Assembly: GCF_022436705.1 (NCBI RefSeq)
Contig: NZ_JAKUHT010000014.1
Coordinates: 1 to 64,000 of the forward strand
Length of the DNA: 64,000 nucleotides
From: Nocardioides sp. CFH 31398
GTDB taxonomy: Bacteria > Actinomycetota > Actinomycetes > Propionibacteriales > Nocardioidaceae
Direction of reading: 5' to 3'
The notes beneath the pieces are model-generated. The model had not been told where the DNA came from and did no database searches. It was given only the letters and a program-made list of their open reading frames with translations. Made by a program: the position numbers and the translations under genes. Below are positions 57,321 to 64,000 of this stretch, piece after piece (positions within the stretch are counted from its first letter, which is position 1; each line of letters starts with the position of its first letter).

Positions 57321-58629
57321 CGCCGAAGCCCATGTCGCCGTCGTACGACGTGCAGGTGATGTTGAGCGCCATGCCGTGGATCGGGATCGACAGCGGGTAG
57401 AGCCCGTCGAGCCGGGCGCCGTTGAAGTACTGCGTCTCCTTCGGGCCCGGCACGTTCGAGATGATCACGTTGAACGGCGGGCGCAGGATGTTGTGCATCC
57501 GCAGCATCGGCGTGACGATCGCCGGCGCGAGGCCCACGGCGGTCATGGCGATGATCTGCGCCGGCGTCATCGACGACAGCGCCTGCTTGCCGTCCTGCAT
57601 CGAGCGGTGGATCGAGGCGAGCCGGTCGGCGGGGTCGGCGAGGTCCGTGCCGAGCTGGACCATCACGGAGCCGACCGCGTTGCCGCCGTCCGCGGAGGCC
57701 TGGTGGACCTTCTTCGCGTTCAACCCGACCGGCACCATCGCGACGAGCGGGCGGTCGGGCAGCGCGTCCTGCTCGAGCAGGTAGGACCGCAGCGCACCGC
57801 TGCACATGGCGAGGACGACGTCGTTCAGGGTCGTGCCCGTCGCCTTGCCGACGGCCTTCATGCGCTCGATCGGCCAGTCCTGCGCCGCGAAGCGCCGGGA
57901 GCCGGTGATCTTCTGGTTGAAGATCGTCTGCGGGGCGTAGAGGGAGATGGCCGACGTGTCGTTCTTCAGCCCCCGCGCCAGGGTGCGGACGAAGGCGCTC
58001 GGCATGCCGGCCGCCTCGGCGCTGATCCCGAAGGCGGTGCGCAGCGCCTCGATCGGCACCTCGGCCAGGCTCGTGCCCGGTTCCTCCTGCTTGGGCGGGC
58101 GGCGCGTGCGGTTGGCCGCCGACCACGGCGCCGGCATGTCGCGCTCGTCCGGGTCGGTCGACAGGGTGCTCTGCACGAGGCGGGAGGCCGCGACGCCGTC
58201 CACCAGGGCGTGGTGCATCTTCGTGTGCAGCGCCATCCGCCCGTCGCGCAGGCCCTCGATCAGGGTCGCCTCCCACAGCGGGCGCTCGCGGGCCAGGCGG
58301 GTGCTGTGCAGCCGCGAGCACAGCTCGAGCAGCTCACGGATGCGGCCCGGCTTGGGCAGCCCGGAATGCCGCACGTGGTAGTCGATGTCGAAGAGGTCGT
58401 CGGTCTCCCAGACCCACTGCCCGGCCGTCGCGGCGGAGCGGTGCGGGCGTCGCAGGAAGAGCGGGGCGATCTCCTCGACCTCGCGCAGCTGCGAGTACAT
58501 GTCGCGGGAGTACGACCGGCCGGCGCCCTCCGGCTTCGCGAACAGCTGCAGGCCGCCGACGTGCATCGGCATCGCGCGGTTCTCGGCGAAGAGGAAGGCC
58601 AGTGACGTCGGGTCGAGTGGCGTGACCAC
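57226..58629 (-). CDS. WS/DGAT-type O-acyltransferase
   Basis: A 467-residue bifunctional wax ester synthase/diacylglycerol acyltransferase-type enzyme. The active site MHHALVDG is at 138-145 (His139, His140, Asp144), with the PLWE motif at 117-120, and NDVVLAMCSGALR and NVIISNVPGPKE in the C-terminal half. It esterifies acyl-CoA to diacylglycerol or alcohols, making storage lipid at the membrane. The GTG start at 58629 is the family's usual N-terminus (MVTPLDPTSLAFLFAE). Its end overlaps the methyltransferase. Upstream GTGAC/GTCAC half-sites may be regulatory. Confidence 0.9.
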   Translation of the reverse strand: MVTPLDPTSLAFLFAENRAMPMHVGGLQLFAKPEGAGRSYSRDMYSQLREVEEIAPLFLRRPHRSAATAGQWVWETDDLFDIDYHVRHSGLPKPGRIRELLELCSRLHSTRLARERPLWEATLIEGLRDGRMALHTKMHHALVDGVAASRLVQSTLSTDPDERDMPAPWSAANRTRRPPKQEEPGTSLAEVPIEALRTAFGISAEAAGMPSAFVRTLARGLKNDTSAISLYAPQTIFNQKITGSRRFAAQDWPIERMKAVGKATGTTLNDVVLAMCSGALRSYLLEQDALPDRPLVAMVPVGLNAKKVHQASADGGNAVGSVMVQLGTDLADPADRLASIHRSMQDGKQALSSMTPAQIIAMTAVGLAPAIVTPMLRMHNILRPPFNVIISNVPGPKETQYFNGARLDGLYPLSIPIHGMALNITCTSYDGDMGFGVTGCRRTVPRLQRILTHLDDELASLEKAAGV

Positions 58630-58881
58630 CGGGGCGGCTCCTGGGGACGAAGGGACTGTCCATCATCCCGCGCAGGTGGTGACCGTCACAAGGGGATGTG
58701 ACCTGCTCGGTCAACGTGCGTTCACCGAAAAGGTGGGACGCCGTCACGCCGGGGTCGTGCCGGCGTCACGCCGGGACGGGGGAATCCCTTGATCGACCCT
58801 CGACTCGTCCGGCGGTCACCCGCCGGGGCCCCTGCTGGGGCAGGGTGTGCGCCGTCCGCCCCTCCACTCTCGGGAGCCCCC

Positions 58882-59586
58882 ATGTCCGCCCTCACCCCGC
58901 TTCGCCGCCTCCTCGCCGGGTCCGCCGTCGCCACCGTGGCCGCCGGAGCCCTCCTCGTCGGTCCCGCCGGGACCGCCCCCGCGGTCTCCGAGGACACCTC
59001 GCGTGCCGCCTCCGCCGAGACCTACTCCGCCTCGCTGCGCACCGCCGTCCGGGACCTGCCCGTGGCCACCGAGGTCCGCACCGGCTACAGCCGCGACCTG
59101 TTCCGCCACTGGGTGGACGCCGACGGCGACGGCTGCGACGCGCGCCGCGAGGTCCTCATCGCCGAGGCCGAGGAGCGTCCGACCGTCGGGTCCGGCTGCT
59201 CCCTCACCGGTGGCCGCTGGTTCTCCTACTACGACGGCGTCTCGCGCTACAGCGCCTCCGACATCAGCGTCGACCACATGGTGCCGCTGGCCGAGGCCTG
59301 GGACTCCGGGGCCCGGAGCTGGGACTCCTCCACCCGGCAGGCGTTCGCCAACGACCTGGGCGACTACCGCTCGCTGGTGGGCGTCACCGTCTCCTCCAAC
59401 TCCTCGAAGTCGGACTCCGACCCCGCCGACTGGCAGCCCGGCCGCGAGCAGTGCCGTTACGTGTTCGAGTACACCGCGGTGAAGATCCGCTGGCGCCTGT
59501 CCGTCGACAGCGCCGAGCGCAGCGCGCTGATCTCGCGGGCGGACTCCTGCTCCGACCGGACGCTCACGGTGACCCGGGCCCGCTGA
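58882..59586 (+). CDS. secreted HNH-type nuclease (DUF1524-like), second copy
   Basis: A 234-residue exported nuclease: a Sec signal (RRLLAGSAVATVAAGALLVGPAGTAPA) and the same HNH domain as the lipoprotein at 33697, with DADGDGCDARREVLIAEAEERP, VDHMVPLAEAWDSGARSWD and NSSKSDSDPADWQPGREQCRY. It lacks the lipobox Cys and the GDRAG linker, so it is released rather than anchored. The two copies are clearly paralogous. In the 252-base gap before it, the repeat CGTCACGCCGGG occurs twice (58742, 58764), of unknown meaning. No clear promoter. Confidence 0.88.
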   Translation: MSALTPLRRLLAGSAVATVAAGALLVGPAGTAPAVSEDTSRAASAETYSASLRTAVRDLPVATEVRTGYSRDLFRHWVDADGDGCDARREVLIAEAEERPTVGSGCSLTGGRWFSYYDGVSRYSASDISVDHMVPLAEAWDSGARSWDSSTRQAFANDLGDYRSLVGVTVSSNSSKSDSDPADWQPGREQCRYVFEYTAVKIRWRLSVDSAERSALISRADSCSDRTLTVTRAR

Positions 59587-59758
59587 GGACCCGCCTGACG
59601 GCCCGCGGCGGGCCGCCGGGCGTCCACAGGCGCGGGGTGGTGCGGTCCCTGCACAGGCGTCGGCGCGAGGCCCGCGCGGCGTGGTCGATCGTTCCTAGCG
59701 TCCTTCCCACCAGCGCCCCGCCGGACACGCCGGCGGGGCCGACACGGAGGAGAGACGC

Positions 59759-60115
59759 ATGGGACGACGCACGCCCCTGACCGCGCTGATCACGCTCGCC
59801 GCCCTGCTCGTGGGCGCCCTCGTCGGGTCGACCGGCGCGGCCTCGGCGCAGGAGCCGAGCGCCACCGGGTCGTGGCGGCCGCCGGGCCACACGATCGTGC
59901 GGGTGACCGGCGACGCCGCCAACGGTTTCACCGTGCACCGCTTCGACGGCACCGCGCTGCACCCGCCGACGCACTCGGAGTCGATGGCCGAGTGCGGGGA
60001 GTACCACCGGGCCGTCGCCCGGGTGCGCTGCCGCACCGAGGTGCGCGTCTGGTACCGCGACCTCGCGGCGACCAAGACGGCCATCAACTGGGCACGGTAC
60101 GACGCCCGCCGCTGA
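59759..60115 (+). CDS. small secreted protein
   Basis: A 118-residue exported protein with a signal peptide cleaved near AASAQE. The mature part of about 87 residues has two Cys (ECGEY, RVRCRTE) and ends in ATKTAINWARYDARR, a basic helix. A TAGCGT hexamer lies 60 bases before the ATG and a GGAGGAG ribosome site is close to it. No domain recognised. It follows the secreted nuclease in the same direction and may share its fate, but not obviously its function. Confidence 0.7.
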   Translation: MGRRTPLTALITLAALLVGALVGSTGAASAQEPSATGSWRPPGHTIVRVTGDAANGFTVHRFDGTALHPPTHSESMAECGEYHRAVARVRCRTEVRVWYRDLAATKTAINWARYDARR

Positions 60116-60177
60116 CGCGGCGGGGGCCGGACGCCCGGGCCCCCCGCCGCGTCGGCCGGCTCTGGCACGATCGCGTC

Positions 60178-61293
60178 ATGGAACCGCTGGGCCGGGCCCG
60201 GGACTGGGGAGCGCGGGGCCGGAGCTCGGGCCGGGCCGGGGTCGACCGCTGGCGGGCGAAGTGGTGGCACGTCGGCCAGTGCACGATCGCGGCGGGGTTG
60301 GCGTGGTTCATCGCCGCTGACCTGCTCGGCAACCCGACCCCGTTCTTCGCCCCGGCGGCGGCCGTGCTCAGCCTCGGGACGTCGTACGGCCAGCGTCTGC
60401 GCCGGGTGGGGGAGGTCGCGGTCGGGGTCGCGGTCGGCGTGCTCGTCGGTGACCTGCTGGTCTCCGTGGTCGGTGCCGGGGCCTGGCAGGTCGGCCTGAT
60501 CGTCGGCCTGGCGATGTCGGCGGCCCTGCTGCTCGACGGCAGCCCGCTGCTGGTCAACCAGGCGGCGGTGCAGGCGATCATCGTCGCCACGCTGCTGCCG
60601 GCGGACGTGGCCGCGGGGTTCACCCGGTGGGTCGACGCCCTGGTGGGAGGGGCGGTGGCCCTGGTCGCGGCGACCGTGGTGCCGCGGGCGCCGTTGCGGC
60701 GCCCGCGGCTGCAGGCGGGGGAGGTGCTGCGCAAGGTCGGCCGGCTGCTGCGGGCCGCGTCGGAGGTGATGACCTCCGGTGACGACGGTCCGGCGACGGC
60801 CCTGCTCGCCGACGCACGGTCCACCGACCACCTGGTCCGGGAGCTGCGCAGCGCGGCCGACGAGGGCCTGGCGGTGGTGCGGGTCTCGCCGTTCCGGACG
60901 CGCTACCGCCCGGACGTCGAGCACATCGCGGGCCTGGTGGAGCCCATCGACCGGGCGCTGCGCAGCACCCGCGTGCTCGTCCGCCGCGCGGCGGTGGCCG
61001 CGCACCGGGGCTCCTCGATGCCCGCGACGTACGCCGGGCTGTGCCGCGAGCTCGCGGACGCCTGCGACATCACCGCCGGCGAGCTGTTGACCGAGGGGGT
61101 CCCGATGCAGCTGCGGGAGCGGCTGGTCACCATCGGGGCCGCCACGTCCCGCGTCGAGCGGACCGGCGACCTGTCGGCCGAGGTCGTGCTCGCGCAGATG
61201 CGGTCGGTGGTGGCCGACCTGCTGGTCCTGACGGGCATGTCCGCCGTGGAGGCCACCGACGCCATCCCCCCGATGGCCGAGCGCGACCCGTGA
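60178..61293 (+). CDS. FUSC-family aromatic acid exporter
   Basis: A 371-residue membrane protein: an N-terminal domain of about six helices (about 35-180), with LGNPTPFFAPAAAVLSLGTSYGQRLRRVGEVAVGVAVGVLVGD, of the FUSC/ArAE (DUF939-like) family, and a soluble helical C-terminal domain. Relatives export aromatic acids such as p-hydroxybenzoate. The ATG follows a CACGAT hexamer with a 6-base gap. The stop overlaps the GTG of the Y-family polymerase (GTGA), an unexpected pairing. Confidence 0.82.
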   Translation: MEPLGRARDWGARGRSSGRAGVDRWRAKWWHVGQCTIAAGLAWFIAADLLGNPTPFFAPAAAVLSLGTSYGQRLRRVGEVAVGVAVGVLVGDLLVSVVGAGAWQVGLIVGLAMSAALLLDGSPLLVNQAAVQAIIVATLLPADVAAGFTRWVDALVGGAVALVAATVVPRAPLRRPRLQAGEVLRKVGRLLRAASEVMTSGDDGPATALLADARSTDHLVRELRSAADEGLAVVRVSPFRTRYRPDVEHIAGLVEPIDRALRSTRVLVRRAAVAAHRGSSMPATYAGLCRELADACDITAGELLTEGVPMQLRERLVTIGAATSRVERTGDLSAEVVLAQMRSVVADLLVLTGMSAVEATDAIPPMAERDP

Positions 61294-62402
61294 GCACCGG
61301 CCCCACCGGTCGGACCGGCCCGGGCGGGCCGGTGCTGCACGTCGACCTCGACGAGTTCGTCGCCGCGGTCGAGATCCGTCGCCGCCCCGAGCTGGCCGGG
61401 CTGCCGGTCGTCGTCGGCGGACGCGGCGACCCGACCGAGCGTGGCGTCGTCGCGACGGCGTCGTACGCCGCCCGCGAGCACGGCGTGGGGTCCGGGATGC
61501 CGCTGCGCGTCGCGGCCCGGAAGTGCCCCGACGCGGTCTTCCTCGCCGCCGACCACGCGGCGTACGACGCCGCCAGCGTCGAGGTGATGGACACGGTGCG
61601 GGCGATGACGTGGGGCGGGGAGCCGGTGGTGCTCGAGGTCCTGGGCTGGGACGAGGCGTTCGTCGCCCCGCGCCCGTCGGCCGTGGCGGCGGGCGGGCTG
61701 GGCGACCCGGTGGGCTTCGCGGAGTCCGTGCGCGCCGCCGTCCTCGACGCGACCGGGCTGCACTGCTCGGTGGGCGTGGGCGACAACAAGCTGCAGGCCA
61801 AGCTGGCGACGTCGTTCGGCAAGCCGCGCGGCGTGGGCCGCCTCGTCAGCGAGGACTGGGCCACCGTGATGGGCCCGCAGGGCGTCGACGCGCTGTGGGG
61901 GATCGGCCCCGGCTGGGCGCGGAGGCTCGGCGAGCTCGGCATCCGCACGGTCGCCGACCTCGGCGCGGCCGACGTCCACCACCTCGCCGACGTCCTCGGG
62001 CCGAGCACCGGGCCCTGGCTGCGGCGGATGGGTCGCGGCGTCGACACCTCGCCCGTCGACGACACCCCGCGGGTGGCGGTCAGCCACGGCCACGAGACGA
62101 CCTTCCAGGTGGACCTGGAGACGCTGGACGAGGTGCACGCCGGGCTCGCCGAGCTCGTGGCGAGGGCGCGCGAGGACGTGCTCGCCGAGGGGCGCGCGGT
62201 CGCGCGGGTGGGGCTCAAGATCCGGTTCGTGCCCTTCACGACCTTCACCCGGATCCGCAAGCTGCCCGAGCCCAGCACGGACGCCGAGGTGCTGCTGACC
62301 GCGGCGGTCTCGCTGCTGGACAGGGTCCCCACCACGCGGGAGGACGGCTCGCTGCGCAAGGTCCGGCTGCTGGGCGTGCGCCTCGAGATGACCCCGCCGT
62401 AG
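61290..62402 (+). CDS. Y-family DNA polymerase, DinB2-like
   Basis: A 370-residue translesion polymerase. The catalytic carboxylates are HVDLDEF (Asp19, Asp21) and LGWDEAF (Asp121, Glu122). Thumb helix-hairpin-helix (GIGPGWARRLGELGIRTVADLG) and little-finger domains are present; no C-terminal clamp-binding motif is obvious. At the steric gate, where E. coli DinB has Phe13 (FFAAVE), this enzyme has Val24 (EFVAAVE), and the SIDEA motif reads GWDEA. Mycobacterial DinB2 likewise has a small residue (Leu) and inserts ribonucleotides, so this enzyme may too. The GTG overlaps the FUSC stop (GTGA). Confidence 0.9.
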   Translation: MSTGPTGRTGPGGPVLHVDLDEFVAAVEIRRRPELAGLPVVVGGRGDPTERGVVATASYAAREHGVGSGMPLRVAARKCPDAVFLAADHAAYDAASVEVMDTVRAMTWGGEPVVLEVLGWDEAFVAPRPSAVAAGGLGDPVGFAESVRAAVLDATGLHCSVGVGDNKLQAKLATSFGKPRGVGRLVSEDWATVMGPQGVDALWGIGPGWARRLGELGIRTVADLGAADVHHLADVLGPSTGPWLRRMGRGVDTSPVDDTPRVAVSHGHETTFQVDLETLDEVHAGLAELVARAREDVLAEGRAVARVGLKIRFVPFTTFTRIRKLPEPSTDAEVLLTAAVSLLDRVPTTREDGSLRKVRLLGVRLEMTPP

Positions 62403-62510
62403 GCCGGCTGCCGGACGTCGCGACGCCCCCTGGTGTTCGATGCGTCACCTGCCCTGGTGGACGGCCGCGCCGTTTGGCTCCGGGGCCCCTCGGACTGACA
62501 CGATTTCGGC

Positions 62511-64000
62511 ATGCTCGACGTGCACGACCGGCTCGACGGTGACACCCGCCCGACCCCTGTCCAGAACCGCATCCAGAACCGCCACCAGACCCCCTCCCAG
62601 ACCGTCACCAGCGAGGCCGATCGCACCGTGGACCGCACCACGACCCAGGTCCTCGACCTGGCCCTGCGCATCGGCGAGCTGCTGCTGTCCAGCGGCGCCG
62701 GCGCCGCCGACGTGACCGCCACGATGCAGTCCGTGGCCATCCACTACGGCGTCCGTCAGCCGGAGATCGACGTCACCTTCACGTCGCTGTCGATGAGCAC
62801 CCAGCCCGATCCGTACGTCGCCCCGATCGTCGTCATGCGCCAGGTCAAGCAGCGCGACATCGACTACGCCGACCTCACCTCGGTCGACGTCCTGGTCAGC
62901 GACATCCTGCTGGGCCGCGTCGAGCCGGACGAGGCCCGCAGCCGCCTGGCCCGGATCACCTCCACCGGGCACACGACGAGGCGCGGGGTCGTCAGCCTGG
63001 CTTGGGGCCTGATGAGCGCGGGCATCGCGCTGCAGCTCGGCGGCGACCTCCCCGTGCTGGGGATCGCCTTCGTGGCCGCGATCGGCATCGACCGCCTCCA
63101 GCTCGCGATGGCGCGGCGCCGGCTGCCGTACTTCTACCAGCAGGTCGCGGGCGGGGCGTTCGCCTCCACGCTGGCGATCACGGCGGCCAGCCTCAGCGAC
63201 GAGATCGACCCGTCGCTGGTCGTCACCGCCAACATCGTCATGCTGCTCGCCGGCATCGGATTCATGGGCGCCCTGCAGGACGCCCTGTCGGGCTTCTACA
63301 TCACGGCCGGGGCCCGGATCACCGAGGCGTTGCTCGCCACCGCCGGCATCATCGTCGGGGTGAGCGCGGGGCTCACCGTCACCGAGGTCGTCGGGCTGGC
63401 CCCCGAACGGCTGATCCCGGGACGTACCTCCCTGGAGGAGCTGGTCCTCACCGCACCGGGCGCCGCCATCGGAGCAGCGGCCTTCGCGGTGGCCTGCTAC
63501 GCGCCGTGGCGGGTCATCGCCCCCATCGGTGTCATCGCGGCTGTCGCCTTCGGCGTCAACCAGGCCGTCTTCGAGGCGAGCTCGTCACGTCCCCTGGCCA
63601 CCGGGGTCGGCGCGTTCGTCATCGGTCTCGTCGCGTTCGGCGTCGCGGGCCGGGTGCGGGTGCCGCCGCTGGTCGTCGCGGTGCCGGCCGTCATCCCGCT
63701 GCTGCCGGGCCTGTCGATCTACCGGGGCCTCTCCCTGCTGACCGAGGACAGCCAGATGGTGTCCTCCGGCCTGCTGTCGATGATCACGGCGATCACGATC
63801 GCGCTGGCCATCGCCTCGGCGGTGATCCTCGGCGAGTACATCGCCCAGCCCCTGAAGCGCGAGGCGCGCCGCCTGGAGAGCCGGCTCTCGGGGCCGCGTC
63901 TGGTGGGGCCGTTCCGTGCCCGCTCGGTGCGCGCCGACTACCGCCCCGACCAGCGCCCCGACCAGCGCTCCGAGGACGAGCCCGGCGCGCCGAACACCGG
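62511..64000 (+). CDS. threonine/serine exporter ThrE family, partial
   Basis: The frame is open from ATG 62511 to the right edge of the window, about 496 residues without a stop, so the C-terminus is missing. An N-terminal soluble part of about 45 residues leads to the ThrE domain (LRIGELLLSSGAGAADVTATMQSVAIHYGV). About ten membrane helices follow, with RGVVSLAWGLMSAGIALQLGGD, LPYFYQQVAGGAFASTLAIT and VPPLVVAVPAVIPLLPGLSIYRGLS. It exports threonine and serine by proton antiport. A CACGAT hexamer ends six bases before the ATG. Confidence 0.9.
   Translation, partial: MLDVHDRLDGDTRPTPVQNRIQNRHQTPSQTVTSEADRTVDRTTTQVLDLALRIGELLLSSGAGAADVTATMQSVAIHYGVRQPEIDVTFTSLSMSTQPDPYVAPIVVMRQVKQRDIDYADLTSVDVLVSDILLGRVEPDEARSRLARITSTGHTTRRGVVSLAWGLMSAGIALQLGGDLPVLGIAFVAAIGIDRLQLAMARRRLPYFYQQVAGGAFASTLAITAASLSDEIDPSLVVTANIVMLLAGIGFMGALQDALSGFYITAGARITEALLATAGIIVGVSAGLTVTEVVGLAPERLIPGRTSLEELVLTAPGAAIGAAAFAVACYAPWRVIAPIGVIAAVAFGVNQAVFEASSSRPLATGVGAFVIGLVAFGVAGRVRVPPLVVAVPAVIPLLPGLSIYRGLSLLTEDSQMVSSGLLSMITAITIALAIASAVILGEYIAQPLKREARRLESRLSGPRLVGPFRARSVRADYRPDQRPDQRSEDEPGAPNT

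Noticed and set aside
58742..58775. Direct repeat CGTCACGCCGGG twice, possible operator or attachment site
   Set aside because: Only two copies, 22 bases apart, in GC-rich sequence, with no integrase or regulator nearby; chance cannot be excluded.
59680..59700. Possible fifth PafBC-type promoter before the small secreted protein
   Set aside because: TAGCGT is present, but at 8-base spacing the upstream half is CGTGGTCG, with too few matches to TGTCGGTG.
60150..60171. PafBC-type element before the FUSC-polymerase operon
   Set aside because: CGTCGGCC-N8-CACGAT has correct spacing but four or more mismatches; too weak to list, though attractive for a translesion polymerase.
1..64000. Prophage, integrative element or genomic island
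   Set aside because: No integrase, transposase, tRNA junction or phage structural gene was seen, and codon use looks uniform across the window by eye.

Overview
The window is very GC-rich chromosomal DNA of an actinobacterium, most likely a Nocardioides-type member of the Propionibacteriales. This is inferred from the gene order miaA-dapF-hflX ... lexA-LysM gene-nrdR-nrdJ, a DUF222-HNH gene, many GTG starts, abundant 4-base ATGA/GTGA overlaps and a class II ribonucleotide reductase. No rRNA, tRNA, CRISPR array, integrase, transposase or prophage was seen. Coding density is high and no gap between genes exceeds 300 bases.

Layout. 0.1-1.5 kb: a leftward four-gene operon (small antitoxin-like protein, NUDIX hydrolase, two acidic disordered proteins), divergent from miaA. 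1.5-9.8 kb: miaA, a DHFR-like reductase, an AraC/DinB-type protein, a PPOX flavoprotein, dapF, a Pro/Gly-rich membrane protein, an SDR dehydrogenase and hflX. 9.8-16 kb: a BenE transporter divergent from its probable XRE-cupin regulator, a fused secDF, and a DinG-type helicase. 16-23.5 kb: an SOS-controlled DUF222-HNH protein, small membrane proteins, a coupled pair of Tat-exported phosphatases, and lexA divergent from a LysM cell-division inhibitor. 23.5-30.4 kb: a nucleoside transporter, an N-formylglutamate amidohydrolase-like gene, a Mug-type glycosylase, and nrdR-nrdJ behind tandem NrdR boxes. 30.4-33.6 kb: a secreted protein, a processive-type GT2 glycosyltransferase with a small membrane partner, and an unknown.

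33.7-38.1 kb holds a secreted HNH nuclease, a SprT-like metalloprotease, a DUF2786 protein and a TY-Chap/YbjN-like protein. Each is preceded by an element resembling the RecA-independent (PafBC-type) DNA-damage promoter; two match fully and two are degenerate. This is the best candidate here for an undescribed damage-response gene set.

38-47 kb: membrane, phosphoesterase, NERD and GH16 genes, a two-gene acyl-CoA dehydrogenase operon, a DUF429 protein, an alpha/beta hydrolase and two cell-surface proteins with repetitive tails. 48.6-52.3 kb: an ABC exporter (ATPase, permease) co-transcribed with a NarL-type two-component system behind an 18-bp palindrome. 52-64 kb: a secreted CocE-like hydrolase, a FeS-BCP-type photolyase that has lost all four cluster cysteines, an orphan adenine methyltransferase divergent from it across a phased GGCCGGCC array, a WS/DGAT acyltransferase, a second secreted HNH nuclease, and a FUSC transporter coupled to a Y-family polymerase whose steric gate is valine. 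A ThrE-type exporter runs off the right edge.

Genome maintenance recurs through the window: LexA and its boxes, SOS-controlled HNH, helicase, glycosylase, photolyase, Y-polymerase, ribonucleotide reductase with NrdR, and the candidate damage-promoter cluster. Many genes have a (T/C)ANNNT hexamer 6-9 nt before the start codon, suggesting that leaderless transcription is common.
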